A DNA stretch of 64,000 nucleotides from Ephemerocybe angulata (GCA_013368325.1 JAACJK010000008.1:434001-498000), one strand, 5' to 3'; positions 44,301-57,293 are shown, numbered from the stretch's first letter. Notes: generated by a model from the letters alone, not told the origin. Numbers and translations are program-made.

Positions 44301-45879
44301 GAACGTCAAGGTATGCATTGCTTTAATTTGCTTTTTCGATTCGACTCCTAACGCTGCGCCTTGGGATTATTAGCCGTCTTCCAAGGCCAAGCCATCGCTG
44401 GTTCTCCTCAGTTTGCTGATCATCGGAGAGCTGGGACGGTTCATGTAAGCAACCGCCCTAATTCTCCCTGTGGCCGCCAGATTTGACTGAGCTTGGATCT
44501 GCAGCGACATGTCACCGCAGAACGACATCTTCCCCAACATCATCGCGCACTTTGCGTCCGACCAGGAGGAGATCAGGTCCGCTGCTGCGTTTGCCGCTGG
44601 TAACGTGGCCATTGGGAACCTGCAGCAGTTCCTCCCTGCGATCGTCGAGATGGTCAAAACTGATCCTAAGAAGAGGTTCTTGGCTTTGCATGCTTCCAAG
44701 GAGGTAAGCACGTCCGGATACACAGAACCTCGTCTAGATGGGAAATAGTTGCTGATATGTTGTGTAATTTCTAGGTTGTGACCCACTGTGAACAAGGGCA
44801 GTTGGAAGGCGTTGCAGACTTTTTGTGGACGCCTCTCTTTGAGAACTCGCAGACTGCGGAGGAGGCGACGCGGAACGTCGCTGCTGCCTGCCTCGGGAAG
44901 CTCGCGACCACGCATCCTTCCAAGTACCTTCCTCAGCTTCACGTACGTATCGGATATTATATCTCATTAGGGGCGCAGTTTCTGAGATCAGGTTGTAGGC
45001 AAAGATCAGGGATCCGAGCCCCGCTACGCGCGCGACGGTCGTTTCTGCTATTCGGTACACGTTTGCGGATGCGTCGAAGTCGTACGACGAGTTGCTCTCG
45101 CCTTTGCTTGTGGACTTCTTGTCTCTTATGGTTGACAGTGATTTGGTATGCACTTCCTTCAGCCTATGTTTATTTTGCTTGGATTCGTACTGATGTGCCG
45201 ACCCACTTACTTATTATGATAGACTGTCCGCCGCCTCGCGTTGTCGTCGTTGAACTCTGCCGCGCGCACCAAGCCCCATCTTCTTAAGGATCATCTGAAG
45301 ACGCTCCAGCCTATCCTGTACAAGGAGACGGACGTCAACCCTGACCTTATCAGGACGGTGCAGATGGGACCTTGGACGCACAAGGTTGATGATGGACTTG
45401 AGACGAGGAAGACGGCCTATGAGACGATGTACACTTTGGTAAGTACCTCACTTCAAAACCCCTTTTCACGGACAGTAATTAACCAAGAGCATCATATCTA
45501 GCTCGACACATGTCTTGCCAAACTGGATCTGCACCTCTTCCTAAGCCGCGTCGTCCCGGGCCTCGCCGACGACTCTGACGAAATAAAGGTCATTTCACAC
45601 ATGATGCTCTTCCGCCTCTCGCAGGTCGCGCCCACGGCCGTCGCGCAGCGGCTAGACGAAGTCACTCCCCAACTCGAGAAGACGATGAAGGGCGCGACTG
45701 TTACGAAGGACACGGTGAAGCAGGATTTGGAGCGCGCGGCGGAGCTGCAGAGGAGCGCGTTGCGGGCGATTGCGGCGTTGAGTAAGATTGGGGCGGGGGT
45801 GAGTGTGAGGTTTGATGTGTTTGTCGAGGAGATTAAGAAGGGGACGTGGGCTAATGAGTTTAAGGAGTTGAGTGCTTAG
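41363..45879 (+). CDS. CAND1: CAND1, cullin-associated NEDD8-dissociated protein
   Basis: Fifteen exons: 41363-41401, 41470-41495, 41556-41705, 41759-41871, 41926-42023, 42074-42580, 42633-42715, 42763-43818, 43884-44310, 44374-44444, 44505-44703, 44775-44942, 44999-45145, 45223-45438, 45502-45879. The joined frame is exact and codes for 1,225 residues, close to the human 1,230. It is a HEAT-repeat superhelix: N-terminal LMNSLIEK..RFMGLNDLMTEI, LNDLLNNIILPNL, an acidic loop (about residues 316-345), and the C-terminal TIP120 domain with LRIGELGR-like LLIIGELGRF and VRRLALSSLNSAA. CAND1 binds un-neddylated CUL1-RBX1 and exchanges F-box/Skp1 receptors. Exon 6 uses the AACAG acceptor at 42073, chosen because it alone keeps the frame. 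The nearby F-box array makes the setting notable. Confidence 0.95.
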
Positions 45880-46225
45880 GTTGTTTGAGTGGCACTATGG
45901 TTCTCTTTGCCTGTCCTCGTTTTCTTGTCCTGTCATGGTTTTGCTAAACTCACAACACTGTATACGTACATGAATGGCCTTCTTTCTCTTAATCGTAACC
46001 ATAATTGACTCGAGTATTACGCATATCCCCTGGGTGCAACTGCAGATGGATTTCTCCTGTTCCCAAGCGCCGAAAACGTGGGAATGTGGCTGTTCAAACG
46101 TTCACCGCTCTCAACATGTTAAGCGCTTGTGCTGGGAAGCCATTAACAGCAAGATTAATTGTCTCGGAAGCGCGCTCGATTTACATACTAGGCTTGAACG
46201 AAAGGCATATTCCCAACCTGTAACA
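45880..46225. other. Convergent 3' region, CAND1 and DUF4139 gene
   Basis: 346 nt shared by the 3' ends of two convergent genes. Nothing else is seen. Confidence 0.5.
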
Positions 46226-48454
46226 TCACAGACCAACGACGGTCGACAAGCTCGGGGCGGAAACCTCCCATGCCAGGGACAGCTCTTCCTTCTTCTGTGG
46301 AGGAAGCTTACAGCTCCAAGCTATCTGCCCATTCTTCCCCAGGAACACCCCATCCCCACCTCCCTCATGTGCGTCCGGGCCCGAGTACCACTGCGCCACT
46401 ATCCCCGTCGCCACATTCACTGGGGGCGGGACCTTCGATTGGTCGCTTGGGAGACTCAAGGCCGGGCTCAAAAGCTTTATGGCAATCTGGGCGTCCTGGG
46501 AGACGGGGATCTGGTCTATAATTTGGAGGTTCTCGATGGTTGAGGTGGGCTTTGTGTTGTGCACTGTTATGCGCTGGGAGAAGGAGGTTGAGGTTGTCTT
46601 TGTGATCAGCCCGGACTTGGAGTCTTTCTTGACGCGGGGGTGGTATGTAACTCGGATGGATGGATCCAGCCTGGGCATGGTGCGATTCAGTGTCCTGGTA
46701 CTTTTTAATGTTAGTTTTTGTGTGGATGGGGACTTACCCGAGAGGGAGGGTGAAGCTTTCTTGGGGGCTGACCAGGTTTTGGATTTTGGACTTTGCTATG
46801 AACACCCCGTCTACATATACGCTGGATGCCCCAGGGAGCAGTGTAAAGTCCGTCGTGTTCTTTATCAATGCCTGAAGGTGAATGAAGATGAAAATTAAAT
46901 GGGAAAGACCACATGCAAAAGACGCTGAACCACTCACTGTCAAATGGACGCGGGTATCGATCTTAGGCGCCGACAACCACGATAGCTTCGCTTCTGGTAC
47001 CAGGCTAGCAATGGTGACACTATGGGGTGTTCCATCCGATGGAATGCTGATCAATCCTGGTACTTTGAAAGAGGCGTTGACGCCACTATTCTCGATGGGC
47101 ATCGACTGTACAATCCTGAAGGGACTAGGACTTCGGCTCCTCCTCGAGAAGATGGACGGGGAGTAGCCCCTGCGTCTTGCTCTGTATCCGGATGGAGATG
47201 GAGAATGGCGCCTAGATCGGCTGCGGGATTCATGTTCTCGATGGCGTCTCGGTGATCTCGACCTTGACCTTGACCTCGACCTTGACCTTGACCTCCTTGC
47301 TATAATTACGGGTGGCTGCATTTGCATCATAGGCTGAATGGGCTGAATTATGGTCGGAGACACGCCTTTAACACCATAGGAGCGATATGAGGGTATCGAC
47401 GCCGTCTGTAGCTTCATGGAAAGATTCCAAGGCGCAAGTTTCGGCAGCCCTATTCCAAACGTCGGCGTGGCAGTCTGTAGCGTCATCGGTGCGTTAGCCC
47501 ATTCCTACACGAAAGAGTATCCAAGTTGTATCCAAGTCAATATCTGGCGAAGTATTATGATAAATGTAAGGCCTGACCTCCCCCGTGGACTGTGCGATGG
47601 CAGCCTTGTAGGATATCTCCACCGCAGCTTCCTTCGAGTCCGTCTTGGCCCGAACTTCGTACAAAGCAGTCCAGCTAGCATTCTCGACACCTTCATTCAG
47701 AGGGATCAGGTTTCAAGATGCAGTAGAGTCACAAAGAAAGCGTACCATATGTGACCACCATCTCGATCTCACCTTCAACCTCGGCGAATACGTTCACAGT
47801 GGCCATTTTTCGAAGCTGATATCTCGATTCCGCTTTATCCTTCCCAGCACCATTCAGCACCATCTTCTCCTCACGCATCTCGTCACCAACACGCCTTAGG
47901 TCTTGTTTAGCCTCAGCGATCTTGTCCTCATACTTCTTCGATGCAGTATCCACGCTTTCAATTGTCTGCACGAGAGTTTCTGCGTCGACATGCTGGATTG
48001 TCAAAGACCGAAGGTAGTCATTCAGCCCTTTGAGAGTGCGCTCATATCGATCAAGCGCGCGGTCCAGCTGGTCCCTCTGGCTGTAAAGCTCGTTCAACTT
48101 CTGTTGGGATTGTTGGGTCGCTGGTGGCGCTGGTGCCGGCGGAGGCTCAAAGCCAATGGACACATCGTGGATAGTCGCATCACCACGGCCTTCCACTCTG
48201 TAGAGAGTCAGAATGAATAAAAGTAGCGGCTAGGATAAAGCTGACCGCAAGGTGTCATCGTTGAATGAGTCAGGCAGTCCAAGGATTGTAACCTTGTTTT
48301 GGCCTGAGATGAGCTTGAACTTGAACGTTCGGGTAACCTCTGCCCGGCGACTATACAAGTTTATGTTGGCGATCGTGCTGTCGGTCGGCGCGTTGAGTTT
48401 AACGAGGTTGACAGGGTAAGAAGGTGGCTGCGGCCCTGCGTCTTTCTCAGCCAT
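46226..48454 (-). CDS. DUF4140/DUF4139 protein with an RS-repeat insertion
   Basis: Exons 48454-48246, 48197-47746, 47690-47578, 47504-46938, 46871-46738 and 46670-46226 join to 639 residues. The N-terminal DUF4140 region ([35 protein letters not shown]) and coiled coil (about 90-185) precede the DUF4139 domain with [44 protein letters not shown] and [12 protein letters not shown]. The family is widespread and its biochemical role is not established. Unusual here is a 60-residue Arg-Ser/Pro tract at about residues 327-388, as in splicing-factor RS domains, placed inside DUF4139. The last exon uses the acceptor at 46671 (CCCAG), since this restores the family's [10 protein letters not shown]; an earlier AG would add nine odd residues. 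Confidence 0.88.
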
Positions 48455-48630
48455 GATTAGAGGAAGAAATCAATGGGGGGGCACTACTGATTGTGTACAC
48501 ACCTTATATACTAATCTCAGCATTCGGCCTCAATGCTGCCGAAGATTAGCTTAGAAGCACAGCACTTTGTATTCGAAGTACTTGTATTTCATAAACGTAA
48601 ACATCATCGTCAAATCTGGTTCTCCACCCT

Positions 48631-51600
48631 TTATTCTCTCCCCTTTTCCCCTTCCCCATCTAGATATGAACGAGGAACATGCACCATCTCCCCTAGCACC
48701 TGCTGATACCGAAGCGACCACCACCCCCTCTCCTCCCTTTCCGCTTCCCTCGTCTCCTGCCCAGACCGACCATACTCTAGATCCGGAAACTGCCCTGAGG
48801 GGCTCTTTGGCATCGGTAGCCCGGAAGAAACAAGAGATGACACAGCCAGCCATGTCTCTTTAGATCGCTCTGATGGTACCGCTTTGCGAGGGGCAGGGCA
48901 CGACAGAAGTTGCATCGTGTCTTCAGAGCATCTCTGGAAAGCTGTAGACCAGGTGTCAAGCGTCCGCTGTACAGTGTCGTCCCCTTGGTTTTGCTCAGGC
49001 AGATTGTCCGGTAGAGCCAAGACTACGTCTGCAATGGAAGCAGACCGCGGCAGCGAATCGCTCTTCACGGAGTCACAGGTGATAGGAATCAGGGCAAGAT
49101 GCAGTTCTAAGGTAGACCAAAGGATTGATAAACGAATGGTCCTGTGATGGGGATGGAGACAGACATACCAGCAGCCTCACCGACGCCCCCAGTCGAGACA
49201 GAGAAAATCTTCGCCAGGCCAAGTTTTGGCACAAGAGTATACTTCGAATCGATTGTCGGCTTAGGAAGTACCATCAAGACCAGATCCGAGAAGACAAAGA
49301 CCTGCACATATCCTAGAGGTACCGTGGCCGCCGTGTCAAGGAAACCCGCTTGAGACGCAGATCGCCCGGGCTCAGCCGCCTTGCCTTTGAACAGTCCCCG
49401 AAGCAAAGGCATTTTCGCAGACCGAGGGTCAAGTGAGGGTGGCGGACCAAAACTACTCGTGGTGCTGAAAGACCTGACAGAAGTGGTAGCCGAGGACGCA
49501 GTCGACTTCAGAGAGCTGGACCGTTCAGGTTTCTTGTCCCATTGCGAAATAGCATGCGCCAATTTGCTTGACCTCTTCTGTGCCTGAGCTTTGACATTGT
49601 TTGCAGCTAGATTGAGCGCAGGCGATACCAGCCGGAGAGTTCCAGAGTGAAGGAGCCGGCGATCCCTTGAGCTCAGAATCCCAGCGACTCCAGGGTCCGA
49701 AATTTGCGACGCAAGAGATTGTATTAGCCTGTGTTCCGTCTCTCTAACCTTGACTTCTGTCATGACTCTCATGACAGTGTCCGCAGAACGGGAAAGCCTC
49801 ATGGTAGTGAGAAATTCGGGGTGGTCCTGTGGCGTCGATTCCACTAGGTTCTGAAAAACGCGTTAGTCAAAATGAATCAGAATTTGCAAACACCTACACT
49901 GAAAAGGTCCTGGTACGCCCCCAGCCTATTGACTGGCTCCACCAGTAATTGCTCAAAGGTCCAACCTTTGCTCTTCAGCAAGTTCTCTTGTATTCTGATG
50001 AATTCGCCAAAGTCGTTGTTACTGTCCGACGCCAAACACGCAACCTCCTCGAGCACGTCTGCAAGGCACACAAGATAGGGTTGATAGACGTGCAGCTTCC
50101 CCACAAAATCAGCCAGGTAATTGGCTAACCCTGCGACGACTGTGTCTGTCTCCTGCAACGATGACGACGACTCTAGGGACTGATAGACTGCCAGATGCAA
50201 GTTGACAATATCTTCATACCAGTCCAATAGGCGGCTGACGCTCGATGGAACACCCTTTATCCAAGACCGACTGTTCTCCGTTCGAATCGGGAGGATAAAG
50301 AAGTCGACGCAGAGTTGAGTGTTTGTAAGGAAGACCCCCTCCGTCTGGATGAACTCCAGGATGATGCCCTCTCTCGAACTCGGTGGGGTTCGCCCTGGTG
50401 CACTTCCAGTCGTTTCCCGACCAAATTGCATGGGCCTTGGGGTATCTTCATAGGACGTCTCCCGGGAGAGGTCTTCTGTCGCTGTATCGAATTGCTCGTT
50501 CTGATCATCGTAAAAGGATGCAACGCTCGAAGCCGTGGATATGACCGGCATTGCCTGTTGAGAAGGTAAATCAGCGCCGTAATTGAGATACACGACAATG
50601 TACTAACACGACTCCACTCCGGGTGAAGGTTCTTAATCATATTCTCAGCCTCAAGGCTGATGTTCACCCTCGTCTTTTCCCTGCTTTCTTCAGACTGCCT
50701 CGCATTCCAGTCCCATCGGGAACTTGCAACAGAGGATCTGTAGCTATCACTGTGTGACCATCTTTGGTCTCGCCTGGCGTTGTCTTCGTCCGATGTAGAT
50801 GGGGGAAGCCCGAACGCCTGACGCTGTTGGGTTGCCTGACGTTTCCATTCCTGGGATATGGAGGTCATCTCGAAGCCAGAAGGAGCAGGCGCACGGCGAT
50901 GTGGTGTTGCAGGGATGTGATCGAAGTCTGCGTCTTCGGCGTATTCACCAGATGATTCATCGAACCACGCATTTGGCTGAACCCTCTCTCGGCTTGGGGT
51001 AGGGGCGGCAGTCGTCCAGGGAGACCCTGGAGGATCTGCATGTCGCGGGTTGGTCCTGCGGTAATCTGGACCAGGGCGATCCTGGTAGTCTTGTGAAGCG
51101 AAGCGGTCGGCTGCGGCCTTCGCGAGCAGCCTTGATCGTCCCTGTCTGTTGCTTTCCACTCCGTAGGGAACCTCGGATTCCCTGGGGTGGCTAAGATCCT
51201 GTCGCCGGTCATTCTCAAAGCTGGAACGATTGCTGGTACGTGGGGAAGGATGATCCCGGTATTGATTGCCTCCTTCAGACTCACTTTCAGAGGGTTCATC
51301 TCCAGAAAAGGTGTCATTTCCCGGATCCTGTGCCGCCCAGTCTGCCCCGTAGTACGCTTTGTCTTCAAGTTCGCCTGAATGGTCAGAATCACCCCAGCTT
51401 CCAGGATATGACAATTGGTGGTTCGAGTAAAGGGATGCGTCAGAACCAGACGGAGGAAGGGAGAATCTCAAGATCTTCGTCTTGTCGCGGTCAGATGAGA
51501 CCTCGATGTTAGGTAGAAGGGGGGAGTTCGGTGCGGTGACAGAAGAGGTATGCATATGCAGGTCAAACCCGAGAGCGTTATTCGGCTTTTTCCATTCCGT

Positions 51601-52782
51601 CCTCTGGTGGTAAGGCGTGGGTTTAGGGGTTTTGAGGATGTCGAAGGATGAGTTCATCGAGCTGCCCGAGCTAGAACCAGATGGTACTACCTCTGCATTG
51701 GCAACGGTGAGCCTTCGGCGCTCCATCCACTGCCTTTGGTAACTGTTTTCGAGGTCAGATTCATCTGCCTGGAGGGATGAATGGGCCGAGGGCTGTTGGG
51801 GGTAGGCTGGTGTCGCTTGATTTTGTTCAAGCTTGAATCTGGGTCGAGGTAGGTGGGATGTATGGATAGGGTGTGATATGTGGTTCCGGTCATCTCTTTG
51901 CTGAGATGAGGAGGAAGGTGTTTCGGGTGGGGGAATAGCGGTGACCTGGGAAGGCGCGTTTCCCAGCTTTCTGGACAACAAAGTTTTCATTGATCGAAGG
52001 GAGTTCCTACGGGGCGAGGAAGGTGTGGGAGTAGTTGTATGCTCTGTCGAAGCAACTGGTGGTTTCGCATGGGTTCTCATCGCAGACTTCAGAGCCGACT
52101 TCTGGGGGATGCGAGATTTCGGAGTGTCGTGAGGCGCTGTCGTTTCTGGGTGCTTATAATTCGAAGTAGATTTGCGCTTTGAACCGTCTTGTATAATATC
52201 GATAGGTGGAAAATTGGTAGACTCCGCGAGAATCCTGCTCGGCGGGCGCGTCATCCGGTGGATAGTGCTCTGTAAAGAAGGTAGTAACTGTTCCTCAGCG
52301 TTGGGAATACCCTGCCTTTTCGCGGAAGGAGGGCGTGGGTGGTGTGAGGAGGGCACATCTCGGGCAGTGTAGTGCGCTCCGTTTCTTGTTTCGAAAGAAG
52401 AGTCTGACTCCGAGGCCACAGGCGGCGGGGGCGGGCGAAGACGAGGTATACGATTGTCGAGATTGCGCTCGGAGCTTGGGATTCCTTGAACGTCGCGTAC
52501 AGAGGTGCTAGGTTGTTTCCTTGGATATGGTATTCCGCCAGCGTCTGCATAATAAGACGGAGGTAGAAAAGGACGAGGAACCACTGTAGGCGTGCGGTTG
52601 ACTTGAATTTTTGAATGCGTGGACTCAGGCCATCTTCTCGACATTGTTGGCCTCTCTCTTCGCGAGTAATTAGACTTCATTGCAGGTGTATAAATTGAAG
52701 AAGCATACCTAGGGGGATTCAAACCATGACCTGCATGAGTCTGGTTGGAGGTTTTGGTATAAGACGCGGCAACGCTCGCCAT
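48631..52782 (-). CDS. Rho guanine-nucleotide exchange factor (DH-PH) with long disordered N-terminus
   Basis: Exons 52782-50608, 50554-49898, 49850-49169 and 49106-48631 join to 1,329 residues. Residues 1-780 are Ser/Pro-rich and disordered (MASVAASYTKTSNQTHAGHG...). A DH domain spans about 785-985: EGIILEFIQTEGVFLTNTQL (conserved region 1) and LLVEPVNRLGAYQDLF (conserved region 3). A PH-like domain follows (LLHSGTLRLVSPA ... VQVFVFSDLVLMVLP ... ELHLALIP). RhoGEFs load GTP onto Rho-family GTPases to steer actin, polarity and wall growth; the target GTPase cannot be told. Exon 3 must splice out 49168-49107, otherwise the frame ends early within the PH fold. It is divergent from the GT25 gene, with only 54 nt between the two ATGs. 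Confidence 0.85.
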
Positions 52783-52836
52783 CAGGATCGGCGGCGGACT
52801 TTGGCGCTGACGAAACCCTCTTGCTCTTGAACCACA
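52783..52836. promoter_or_regulatory. 54-nt bidirectional start region, RhoGEF / GT25
   Basis: Only 54 nt lie between the divergent ATGs at 52782 (-) and 52837 (+). No TATA element is evident. The transcripts must start inside each other's coding region, or the true start codons are further downstream. Confidence 0.5.
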
Positions 52837-54135
52837 ATGTCGAAACGCGCCGAACCCGACCCGAGGCCTTCAAAGGCCACTCAGCTGCGAAACTTGGGCC
52901 TTTTCGTTCTCGTATTCTCCACGGTTCTCTACGGCGTGGCTTACCTGCCCCTTTTCGACCTGCGGAATTCAACCACCTCGAGCTTATGGACCAAAATCGC
53001 CGGGAACTCGAGCTTACCGAGTTCAGGGATATCTGTAGTCGACCAGATATACGTTATATCTTTGAAGACAAGGTCGGATAGACGTGAACAAATGGACATC
53101 CTTGCTGGACGCCTTGGGCTACATTGGACTTACTTGGATGCGGTTCCAGCAAACGATCTCGTTGTGGAAGTGACCTTGAATTGGGTTAGAGAATCTCGGG
53201 CTAGATCGGCTGCGGCTATGACAGAGAACTTGACATTCATCGCGACGACGGATTTCCAATGGCCGACGGATATCGACTCCCTAGCGCTCTCAAATGAATA
53301 CATTAGCTACTGGTATCCGACGGACCCAGCCAGTCTTGACGACGATCTCGCCCTGTTCAACGTCTCAAATTCACCAATCCCAGTGGCCACCCAGAACAAT
53401 AACGTCACAAGCTACACTGCCAGGCTTCCTGACTGGATGGTTCTAACTGAGGGCCGGATCGCCTGTTGGCATTCGCATCTCAGCGCGATGCACCATGCCG
53501 CTAACACCCCGGGAGGCACCCCAAGATCCACTCTGGTTTTAGAAGACGACATAGACATGGAACAAGACATTAACACGCAGCTTTCGCAGCTCTGGACCTA
53601 CCTACCACCCGACTGGGACGTCGTTTTCTTAGGTGAGAAATTAGATCCTCAGCCCTTCTAATCATGAAAGTGACATGACCCTACAGGACATTGTTGGTCC
53701 AATGAGACCTCCTACCCAGCGATATCTGGTCCCTCCGAGATGGCATCACTGCACAACCACTCGCACGCACTGTCGATTCCCGGGGACCTTAAACTCGATG
53801 TCCCCGCTTCACACCACCTCCATCCCTCGTTCGCGCCAAAATGCACCCATGCATATGTCCTCTCGCGCAAGGGTGCTCGTAAACTGCTCTTACATCTACG
53901 CTATCCGCCCTTTTCATTCTCGCGTGCTATAGACCAGGCGATGGCGTGGCTTGTTCAAAGCGGGAGACTCAAGAGTTTCTCTGTCGTTCCGCCTCTCGTG
54001 GTGCAGAGGAAACTATTGAAGAGCGATATCAAGGACGAAGGAGGAAGCAGCAGAAATGGCACGAAAAGTGGCTTGGGGATGTGGAAGGAGTATTTGGTTG
54101 ATGGTGTTTTTGGCGAGACAGGAAATGTAATCTAG
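52837..54135 (+). CDS. Glycosyltransferase family 25 protein, type II membrane
   Basis: Exons 52837-53632 and 53687-54135 (intron 54 nt) code for 414 residues. A cytosolic basic N-terminus is followed by one membrane anchor (about residues 17-40, NLGLFVLVFSTVLYGVAYLP), as in Golgi type II transferases. The GT25 fold shows IYVISLKTRSDRREQM near the start, GRIACWHSHLSAM, and the acidic metal-binding motif LVLEDDIDM; SRKGARKLL and IDQAMAWL lie in the C-terminal half. Several N-glycosylation sequons are present. GT25 includes collagen galactosyltransferases and bacterial LPS enzymes; the fungal acceptor is unknown. It is divergent from the RhoGEF, and the arm B duplication begins about 80 nt after its stop. 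Confidence 0.88.
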
Positions 54136-54214
54136 CCCGTCTGCGACGTTTTTTCAGGGTTGTCTAGGGTTGTCGAAACACGGACTCAGGGGCTCGGTTT
54201 GGAGCTCTCTGTTC

Positions 54215-54350
54215 TCCAGCCACTATTTGGAGAAGAGTTCAAATAATGAGACCGAGAACAGCTTTGACGGGACAAACTCTGCCGATCCCATACACCGCGC
54301 CATCCAGGAGCTGAGACACAGGCTTGACGATACCGATAAGTCATTGCTTG
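54215..54350 (+). pseudogene. Terminal scrap of a CHAT-domain gene (arm B)
   Basis: Frame FSSHYLEKSSNNETENSFDG...IQELRHRLDDTDKSLLA matches FYEYLWSTNSPDDESENRFDG...TQELRHRLDDTGESLLA of the arm A CHAT fragment. The His and Cys motifs lie outside the duplicated segment. It has no function as it stands. Confidence 0.75.
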
Positions 54351-54623
54351 CTTCCGGGTCTCACGATCTGATTGCTTCTCAATTGCTTTCTCATTCGTCT
54401 GCGTTCAATATTAGCTTGTATACGTATGTACACGACGTTAAAAACTTTGGTGGCGGAGAATCCAGTAATCATTCACAAGCGTGGCGTTGGATGGGCCCCC
54501 ATTGGCGCCTAATTTAAGCGCTGAGTGTTGCATATCGAAATAGTGCTATACGATGGCAGAAATGATGCTATGACGAGCCTATATATATAGCGTGCTACGA
54601 GTCACCAATACGAAAAGACTGCT

Positions 54624-56411
54624 CTAGGCTGCAGGCTCGATAGGATACCACTTGTTGAAGATCACCTCAGGATCATATTTCTTCTTGATTTGTTGGAGTC
54701 TGGGATAGTTAGATGTAAATGCCCGCTCAACTTTCGAAGAGGGACCTTGGTGGTCCAAGTGGGGTGCGATGGAAAGCGAGGTGGGGAGGGAAAGATCTAT
54801 GAGTTGGAATACTTGTGAGTGACCCTGGATGCATTCAAACTTGGTGCGGCTTACCGTGTCCATAGTTTGTGTACCCCTGCTTCTCCGCCTCGCTGAGAGT
54901 TCCTTGACCGCGAAGAATGATTTCAGTTATCTCCCGCGAGAGAACGCGCGCTTCATCTGTTCTGTCGGGGCCTTCCCCATCCCACTGAATGTTGCAGAGG
55001 ATATTGTACGCAAGCTGGCGGCGGAACGCAGTCTCTGAGACGGGGATCGAATTCACTTTGGTCTGCGACATATACTCGAACCCGACGGCAGGCTTAAGCC
55101 CGGTTTTCGAGAAGTCCGACAGCTTTTGGATGAGCTCTATCGTGGCCTCATAGCAGGGTTTCTTCTGGGACAGCCCGCTGAGGTAGTAGGATTTCCCATG
55201 GTCGAGCTTGGCTCCCATCAAGCCGTTGAGTTCCTCGTATGGTATCTCCTTGGCAAGGTCCACAGCGGGGCCTAAGTTATCTGTTCAGTAAACGATTTTT
55301 GATATATTGAAACGAAGCGTACCAATGTCGTAGAGGCTTTTGAAGTTGAGTCTACCTTCCTCCTCCGATCCGTTGAAGAACACAAAGGCTGCGATGATTA
55401 TTTTGCCTGCATATATCAGTTAACAGCCTTCAGCAAGTCGAATGCACACCCAGAGCTCGTATACTCACCGGAATCATCGACAGCGTATACCTGTGTCATC
55501 GATTCGTCTGCCTTAATGTTCTCCAACCATTTTGTCGTGGCCTCCACGAGCTCCTTCGCCTTTTGGACGGGGAACAGAATGGCACCGGCAAAGACAGTCG
55601 CCCGCTGGGGGTGAAGCTGGAACACGAACTCGGTTACAACACCGAAGTTCGACCCCCCTCCACGCACGGCCCAGAATAGATCTTCATTCTCGCTTTCGTT
55701 CGCGGTCAGAATAGCACCGCTGGCTGTGACGATGGTAACCTATAGAAAGGCTGAGGGGATGCAGGCTTAAATTTTTTATTAGACTTAGCATACCTGTTTA
55801 AGATTGTCGATTGTCAGGCCATGACGACCACTAAGGAATCCATGGCCACCCCCGACTGTGAGTCTATCACAAAGACGTATCAGTTAGCAAACGTACTTCC
55901 CCTAGAGACCTTTGCCCAAGATTTTGCTTACCCTCCAACCCCAGTCTTTACAGGAGGAAGCTGACATCAGTTATGTGTCACCCCCATTGAAAGGAAGTTG
56001 AATACAGACATGGTTGACCGTTCCCCCGACTGTAGCGAAACCATACTTGATCGCTTCTGCATCGACATGCTTCCACAGCGCACCTCCACCGACGTACGCG
56101 AGCTTCTTCTCCGCATCGACGCGGACACCCTGTAGATACCGACTGAGATCAATGACAAGTCCATCTTCAGCAGACGAGGCTCCGGCCGCGTTGTGTCCTC
56201 CGCCACGGATAGCGATCTGCAGGTTGTTCTCTTTAGCGTAGAGAATGGACTTGGAGACATCGTCGGCGTCTTTCACGAAGACGACAACCCGAGCTTTACG
56301 CTCTGCGTTCTTGGCCCAGCGCGCGAGGGATGAGATGTATTCCGGGTGGTCGACAGTAATCACGTCGCCTTTGATGATGTCGGTGAAGGAGGACGACATG
56401 CTTGAAGTCAT
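54624..56411 (-). CDS. Berberine-bridge-like FAD oxidoreductase (arm B copy)
   Basis: Seven exons mirror the arm A gene: 56411-56010, 55945-55932 (14 nt), 55863-55794, 55739-55469, 55406-55323, 55271-54855, 54796-54624, coding for 476 residues. The start MTSSMSSSFTD is four residues longer than in arm A because of an extra upstream ATG; the ATG at 56399 would give the same N-terminus. Flavin-attaching His is 73 (IRGGGHNAAG); the C-terminal motif is YDPEVIFNKWYP. All splice sites and the microexon are conserved and no frameshift is seen, so both copies should be active. Differences include VDDSGK for VDASGK and GRLNF for GRMKF. Confidence 0.85.
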
Positions 56412-57293
56412 GCAAGCGAATCGATATCTGGAGAAGGGCTTTTTGGGTGAGTATAGGTGAGTATGGGTTGTTGATGTCTGACGTTCATTCTTCTGGGCCT
56501 CTTTAATACATCTTATCGTGTACCGCGAGGCTTCTCAGGCTCGTTCCTTGGCCGCGACAGAAGCGGCAAGCCGCATATTCCGAAACGACGAAACTGATAC
56601 GCGAAGAGTTTTAGCAAAGTTTTAGGTTCCCGAGCAGCCACCGATCTCCATCGACCCTGAAATGTATAGGGCTGACTGCTCGCGGCCAGTTTCAGAGCTT
56701 CTGCTGCGCACTGGCCGGCGGCAACGGGTACCTCCTGAGTCCTGCTCGGCCGAAGCGCTTCGGATGGTTGGTGTGAAGACTACATATGCTCCCGTCAATT
56801 GATAAAAGTAGACAATCCAGAGGAAAAGACCCAGCTCACTGGAGTGTTCTCGTAGGGGTGCCACCGTCATACCCGAGAAGTACGTAAGTTTAAGCGCCCA
56901 AGATGAAGAATCCTGCTCTTGATTATGGAATTGCCCTCATCCGATCTTCATTCCGACCCAGGATCTACAGAAAGATAGCTAATACCTTACCTCACCACCA
57001 CCTTTCTGCCTCTTTTTGCTCACAACGCTTAGTTCTAGGATACGAATAGCTCGCCCAATCCCGAGATCGTGGTAGACTCAGGGTACCGTGTGGCAATCTC
57101 AAGCCGTGTTTCTCGCGTCCTCTGTTCGCGGACTCAGGAGGCCAATGCCTGTGTTTCTATCCAGGGGATTATTCAAAAGGGCTAATGGTCATACTGTGGT
57201 CAGATCAAATGAGTACATTGTTGTTATCGTCTCAGTCTTGGGAGGACTCTTTCGGAGCAGCGAATGACCAAATGAAGTCATCGTCAATTTCAT
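56412..57293. other. Spacer between the arm B oxidoreductase and APC11
   Basis: Inverted counterpart of 34268-35315; no gene is supported. Confidence 0.45.

Noticed and set aside
46710..46738. Alternative acceptor for the last DUF4139 exon, adding TLNRTMPR
   Set aside because: It also keeps the frame, but the acceptor at 46671 restores the family motif [10 protein letters not shown] directly.
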